DNA from: Parvibaculum sp.
GTDB taxonomy: Bacteria; Pseudomonadota; Alphaproteobacteria; Parvibaculales; Parvibaculaceae
NCBI GenBank assembly: GCA_020062605.1
Contig: JAGUWA010000041.1
Location: 1-17,730, forward strand
Length of the DNA: 17,730 nucleotides
Reading direction: 5' to 3'
A program made the translations under genes and the position numbers. Below, piece after piece: positions 14,597-17,730 of this stretch. Within the stretch, counting starts at the first letter, position 1, and every line of letters starts with the position of its first letter. The notes under the pieces were generated by a model. It was given only the letters and a program-made list of their open reading frames with translations, had not been told where the DNA came from and ran no database searches.

Positions 14597-15085
14597 TTAC
14601 GCCGCCTTCTTGCGCGCTGCAGGCTTACGCTTCGCGGCGGGCTTCCGCTTGGCCGCCGGCTTCTTGGCGGCAGTCTTGCGGGCTGCGGGCTTGCGAGCAG
14701 CCGTCGTCCTGGCTGCAGGCTTCCGCTTCGCGGGCGCCTTCTTCGCTGCTGTCTTCTTCGCCGCAGGCTTCTTGGCTGCAGTCTTCTTGGCCGCAGGCTT
14801 CTTGGCTGCAGTCTTCTTGGCCGCAGGCTTCTTCGCAGCAGGCTTCCGCTTCGCGGGCGCCTTCTTCGCTACGGTCTTCTTGGCCACAGTCTTCTTCGCA
14901 GCCGGCTTCTTCTTGGCGGCGGGCTTCCGCTTCGCGGGCGCCTTCTTCGCTGCCGTCGTCTTGGCGGCAAGCTTCTTCACCGTCTTCTTCGCAGCCGGCT
15001 TCTTCTTCGCAGCCGGCTTCTTGGCCGCGGGCTTTTTGGCCGCAGCGGCCTTCGGCTTAGCTTTCGTCTTCGTGGTGGTAGCCAT
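14597..15085 (-). CDS. Histone H1-like Lys/Ala/Pro-rich DNA-binding protein
   Basis: A 162-residue protein made almost only of Ala, Lys, Pro, Arg and Thr. It is built of repeated PAAKK and KTAAKK units, such as AKKAPAKRKPAAKK, with no acidic residues, aromatic residues or folded domain. This resembles the C-terminal tail of eukaryotic histone H1 and bacterial H1-like proteins (Hc1, AlgP/AlgR3), which bind and compact DNA. ATG 15085 has AGGAG 10 nt upstream. The next gene, a GST with a similar basic tail, starts 9 nt after the stop. Repeat number may vary between strains. Confidence 0.92.
   Translation of the reverse strand: MATTTKTKAKPKAAAAKKPAAKKPAAKKKPAAKKTVKKLAAKTTAAKKAPAKRKPAAKKKPAAKKTVAKKTVAKKAPAKRKPAAKKPAAKKTAAKKPAAKKTAAKKPAAKKTAAKKAPAKRKPAARTTAARKPAARKTAAKKPAAKRKPAAKRKPAARKKAA
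14761..14833 (-). repeat. 30-bp tandem repeat inside the H1-like gene
   Basis: Two exact 30-bp copies (14761-14790 and 14791-14820) plus a partial third copy to 14833. They encode the ten-residue unit AAKKTAAKKP in frame, so gain or loss of copies would keep the frame. Confidence 0.9.
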
Positions 15086-15304
15086 GTTTCTCTAGCTCCT
15101 GATGTGCCGTTTCGTTTGGCGACAATCCATTTACTCGCAACGCACACACTGCAAGCGCCCTCGTACCCCTCAGGCGCGCAACAACAATATGAGCGCGTAA
15201 AAAGCGCTCGGCAACACAATGCAACAGATTTGTGCACGCGTGGTCGCGCCACTCTCCGGGGAAAGTGGTTACCAAACGGTTCATCCGGAGGCCGGAATTT
15301 TTCG

Positions 15305-16825
15305 TCAGTCGTCGGACGATAGACCGAGTTTTCGCGCGAGGATTTCGTTGACGACGCTCGGATTTGCCTTGCCAGACGTGGATTTCATGACTTGGCCGAC
15401 AAACCAGCCTGCAAGTTGAGGCTTGACTTTCGTTTGCTCGACTTTATCGGGGTTGGCGGCAATCACAGCGTCGATTGCAGCCTCGATGGCCCCAAAATCC
15501 GTTACCTGCTGCAGGCCTTCCTCTTCGACGATTTGGGCCGGGTCGCGACCCGTTTTGTACATCGAATCAAAAACCTGCTTTGCGATTCGTCCCGAGATCG
15601 TCCCATCCGAGATGAGGTCGATGAGCTCTCCAAGCTGTTTTGCGCTCACCGGAGATTCCTCGATCGAGTGTCCTTCGCGGTTCAGAGCACCGAACAAATC
15701 GCCCGTCACCCAGTTCGCCGCGAGCTTCGCATCGCGCCCCTTCGCAACCGCCTCGAAGTAGTCCGCGCGCGCGCCTTCCCCGATCAGGACGGTCGCATCG
15801 TAGGGTGAAAGTGCATAGTCGGAGATGAGCCGCGCCTTCTTTTCGTCCGGCAGTTCGGGCAGCGAAGCCGCGATGTCGTTCACCCAGTCCTGCGTGAATT
15901 CGAGCGGAAGCAGGTCGGGATCGGGGAAGTAGCGGTAGTCGTGCGCCTCTTCCTTGGAGCGCATCGACCGCGTTTCGCCCGTCTTCGGATCGAAAAGCCG
16001 CGTCTCCTGGTCGATCTTGCCGCCTTCTTCCAGGATTTCGATCTGCCGTCGCGCTTCGTATTCGATCGCCTGGCCGATGAAGCGGATCGAGTTCACGTTC
16101 TTGATTTCGCAACGCGTGCCGAGGCCGGTACCGACCTTGCGCACCGAAACGTTAACGTCCGCGCGCAGCGAGCCTTCTTCCATGTTGCCGTCGCAGGTGC
16201 CGAGATAGCGCAGGATGGTGCGGAGCTTGCGCACGTAAGCCTGCGCCTCTTCCGCCGAACGCATGTCCGGCCGCGATACAATCTCCATCAGCGCCACGCC
16301 CGACCGGTTGAGGTCGACGAAGCTCATCGCCGGGTGCTGGTCGTGAAGGCTCTTGCCCGCATCCTGTTCGAGATGCAGCCGCTCGATGCCCACCGTCACG
16401 GTCCGTCCGTCCGGCATATCGAGCAGGACTTCGCCCTCGCCCACGATCGGATGCTTGAACTGCGAAATCTGATAGCCCTGCGGCAGATCGGGATAGAAGT
16501 AATTCTTCCGGTCGAAGATGGAGCGCAGGTTGATCTTCGCCTTGAGGCCAAGCCCCGTGCGCACCGCCTGCTCCACGCAGAAACGGTTGATCACGGGCAG
16601 CATGCCCGGCATCGCCGCGTCGACGAAGCTCACCTGCGTGTTCTGTTCCGCGCCGAACCGGGTCGAGGACGCCGAGAAGAGCTTGGCGTTCGACGTCACC
16701 TGCGCATGCACTTCGAGGCCGAGAATGATCTCCCAGTCCCCCGTCGCGCCCTGGATCAGATCTTCCTTGCGGGCTTCGCGCAGTTTCATCGTGCGCTCGA
16801 AATCGCTCACCACCGTTTCCGCCAT
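15305..16825 (-). CDS. gatB: Asp-tRNA(Asn)/Glu-tRNA(Gln) amidotransferase subunit B
   Basis: A 506-residue GatB that binds misacylated Glu-tRNA(Gln) or Asp-tRNA(Asn), phosphorylates the side chain with ATP and, with ammonia from GatA, makes Gln- or Asn-tRNA. Visible are WEIILGLEVHAQVTSNAKLF at the N-terminus, FDRKNYFYPDLPQGYQIS, GVALMEIVSRPDMRSAEEA and the C-terminal YqeY-like tail ending with VVNEILARKLG. The start at 16825 is chosen over ATG 16843 because GGAGGG lies 7 nt upstream and the start sits 2 nt after the gatA stop (TGAGCATG), so the two genes are coupled. Length fits the family. Confidence 0.97.
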   Translation of the reverse strand: MAETVVSDFERTMKLREARKEDLIQGATGDWEIILGLEVHAQVTSNAKLFSASSTRFGAEQNTQVSFVDAAMPGMLPVINRFCVEQAVRTGLGLKAKINLRSIFDRKNYFYPDLPQGYQISQFKHPIVGEGEVLLDMPDGRTVTVGIERLHLEQDAGKSLHDQHPAMSFVDLNRSGVALMEIVSRPDMRSAEEAQAYVRKLRTILRYLGTCDGNMEEGSLRADVNVSVRKVGTGLGTRCEIKNVNSIRFIGQAIEYEARRQIEILEEGGKIDQETRLFDPKTGETRSMRSKEEAHDYRYFPDPDLLPLEFTQDWVNDIAASLPELPDEKKARLISDYALSPYDATVLIGEGARADYFEAVAKGRDAKLAANWVTGDLFGALNREGHSIEESPVSAKQLGELIDLISDGTISGRIAKQVFDSMYKTGRDPAQIVEEEGLQQVTDFGAIEAAIDAVIAANPDKVEQTKVKPQLAGWFVGQVMKSTSGKANPSVVNEILARKLGLSSDD

Positions 16826-16827
16826 GC

Positions 16828-17730
16828 TCACGCCCTCCACCACGCTTCGGCTTCCGCCGTGAAACCCGCCGCTTCTTCGATGGCGAACGCCGCCCTGAGC
16901 AGCGTCTCCTCATCGAAAGTCCGCCCGATAAGCTGCAGCCCGAGCGGCAGCCCTTCCGCGGAGAGCCCGGCGGGTACCGAGATGCCGGGAAGCCCGGCAA
17001 GATTCACCGTCACGGTGAACACGTCGTTCAGATACATGGAGAGCGGGTCGTCCGTCTTTTCGCCGATGGCAAACGCCGCCGACGGCGCGGTCGGCGTCAG
17101 CAGCACGTCCACTTCCGAGAAAGCTTCCGCGAAGTCGCGCGCGATCAGCGTCCGCACCTTCTGTGCCTTCAGGTAATAGGCGTCGTAATAACCGGCCGAG
17201 AGCACATAGGTGCCCATCAGCACGCGGCGGCGGACCTCCGCGCCGAAGCCTTCGGCGCGGGTCTTCTCATACATGTCCGTTATGTCCTTGCCCTCGACGC
17301 GCAGCCCGTAGCGGACGCCGTCGTAACGCGCGAGGTTGGACGAGCATTCCGCAGGCGCAACGATGTAGTAGGTCGGCAGCGCATACTTCGTATGCGGCAG
17401 GCTCACCTCCTTCACATTGGCGCCCGCCGCCTTCAGCCACTCGATGCCGCGCGTCCACAGGTCGTCGATCTCTTTCGGCATCCCGTCCACGCGGTATTCC
17501 TTCGGAATGCCGACGTTCAGGCCCTTGATGCCCTGGCCGAGCGCCGCCTCGTAGTCCGGCACCGGCCGGTCGACGCTCGTCGTGTCCTTCTCGTCATGCC
17601 CGGCCATTGAACCCAGCATGATCGCCGCGTCGCGGACATCGCGCGCGATCGGCCCCGCCTGGTCGAGCGACGAGGCAAAGGCGACGATGCCCCAGCGCGA
17701 GCAGCGCCCATAGGTCGGCTTGAGCCCCAC
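16828..17730 (-). CDS. gatA: Asp/Glu-tRNA amidotransferase subunit A, C-terminal part (5' end outside window)
   Basis: The last 301 codons or so of GatA, the amidase that releases ammonia from glutamine for GatB. The frame is open to the window edge; the first visible residues (VGLKPTYGRCSRWGIVAFAS) follow directly after the amidase signature, so the Ser-cisSer-Lys catalytic residues lie outside. Visible are SSLDQAGPIARDVRDAAIML, a PTAPSAAFAIG stretch and the C-terminal GLPLGLQLIGRTFDEETLL typical of the family. The GTG at the edge is an internal Val codon, not a start. Confidence 0.97.
   Translation of the reverse strand: MGLKPTYGRCSRWGIVAFASSLDQAGPIARDVRDAAIMLGSMAGHDEKDTTSVDRPVPDYEAALGQGIKGLNVGIPKEYRVDGMPKEIDDLWTRGIEWLKAAGANVKEVSLPHTKYALPTYYIVAPAECSSNLARYDGVRYGLRVEGKDITDMYEKTRAEGFGAEVRRRVLMGTYVLSAGYYDAYYLKAQKVRTLIARDFAEAFSEVDVLLTPTAPSAAFAIGEKTDDPLSMYLNDVFTVTVNLAGLPGISVPAGLSAEGLPLGLQLIGRTFDEETLLRAAFAIEEAAGFTAEAEAWWRA
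16833..16838 (-). promoter_or_regulatory. Ribosome binding site of gatB inside gatA
   Basis: GGAGGG on the minus strand, 7 nt before ATG 16825 and within the last codons of gatA. It decides the 506-residue form. Confidence 0.7.

Noticed and set aside
15219..15304. Short hairpins (TCCGG-AGG-CCGGA followed by ATTTTT on the plus strand) after gatB
   Set aside because: The T run is on the wrong strand for gatB and no plus-strand gene ends there; stems are only 5 bp.
15941..17176. Plus-strand open frame of 411 codons across gatB and gatA
   Set aside because: Antisense to two certain genes; composition is Arg/His/Ala-rich and it has no recognisable domain.

Overview
This is a high-GC chromosomal window from an alphaproteobacterium, probably of the order Hyphomicrobiales. 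Evidence for the group: an NDUFS4-type complex I accessory subunit (an alphaproteobacterial/mitochondrial family), a GatA-GatB pair, an alphaproteobacterial style Rz/Rz1 pair and nu-class GSTs. The genus cannot be named from the sequence alone.

Left part (1-6602): the C-terminal part of an FtsH protease runs rightward and converges with a six-gene leftward cluster. In transcription order the cluster is: a small protein with an SFPASDPP motif; an NDUFS4-family protein with an N-terminal extension; an RNA polymerase omega-like protein carrying an unexpected hydrophobic, membrane-like C-terminal extension; a GT4 glycosyltransferase; a glycogen-debranching-type glucosidase; and a two-CBS protein. 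The first three genes are translationally coupled (ATGA overlap, then TGAGCATG). All gaps in the cluster are under 100 nt. Extra copies of housekeeping parts (omega, NDUFS4, FtsH) next to glycogen/trehalose-type genes look like an accessory stress or metabolic-shift locus. That role is inferred, not shown.

Middle part (6603-9896): prophage and IS debris. There is an overlapping Rz/Rz1 spanin pair and the 3' part of a phage tail-tip gene, cut by a complete 933-bp IS5-family element (inverted repeats, possible 3-bp target duplication). On the other side of the IS lies the 5' stub of an IS110-family transposase. Its upstream non-coding region folds into a strong hairpin and may be a bridge-RNA locus.

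Right part (9897-17730): a conserved hypothetical gene, a tRNA-Ser(GCT) with its terminator, then ordinary leftward chromosomal genes: TesB thioesterase, a Sel1-repeat protein, a nu-class GST, a small secreted protein, a second GST with a basic N-terminal tail, a histone H1-like Lys/Ala-rich protein, and gatB with the C-terminal part of gatA. The tRNA-Ser has its 3' end facing the mobile and accessory DNA, so it is a plausible integration site for that region.
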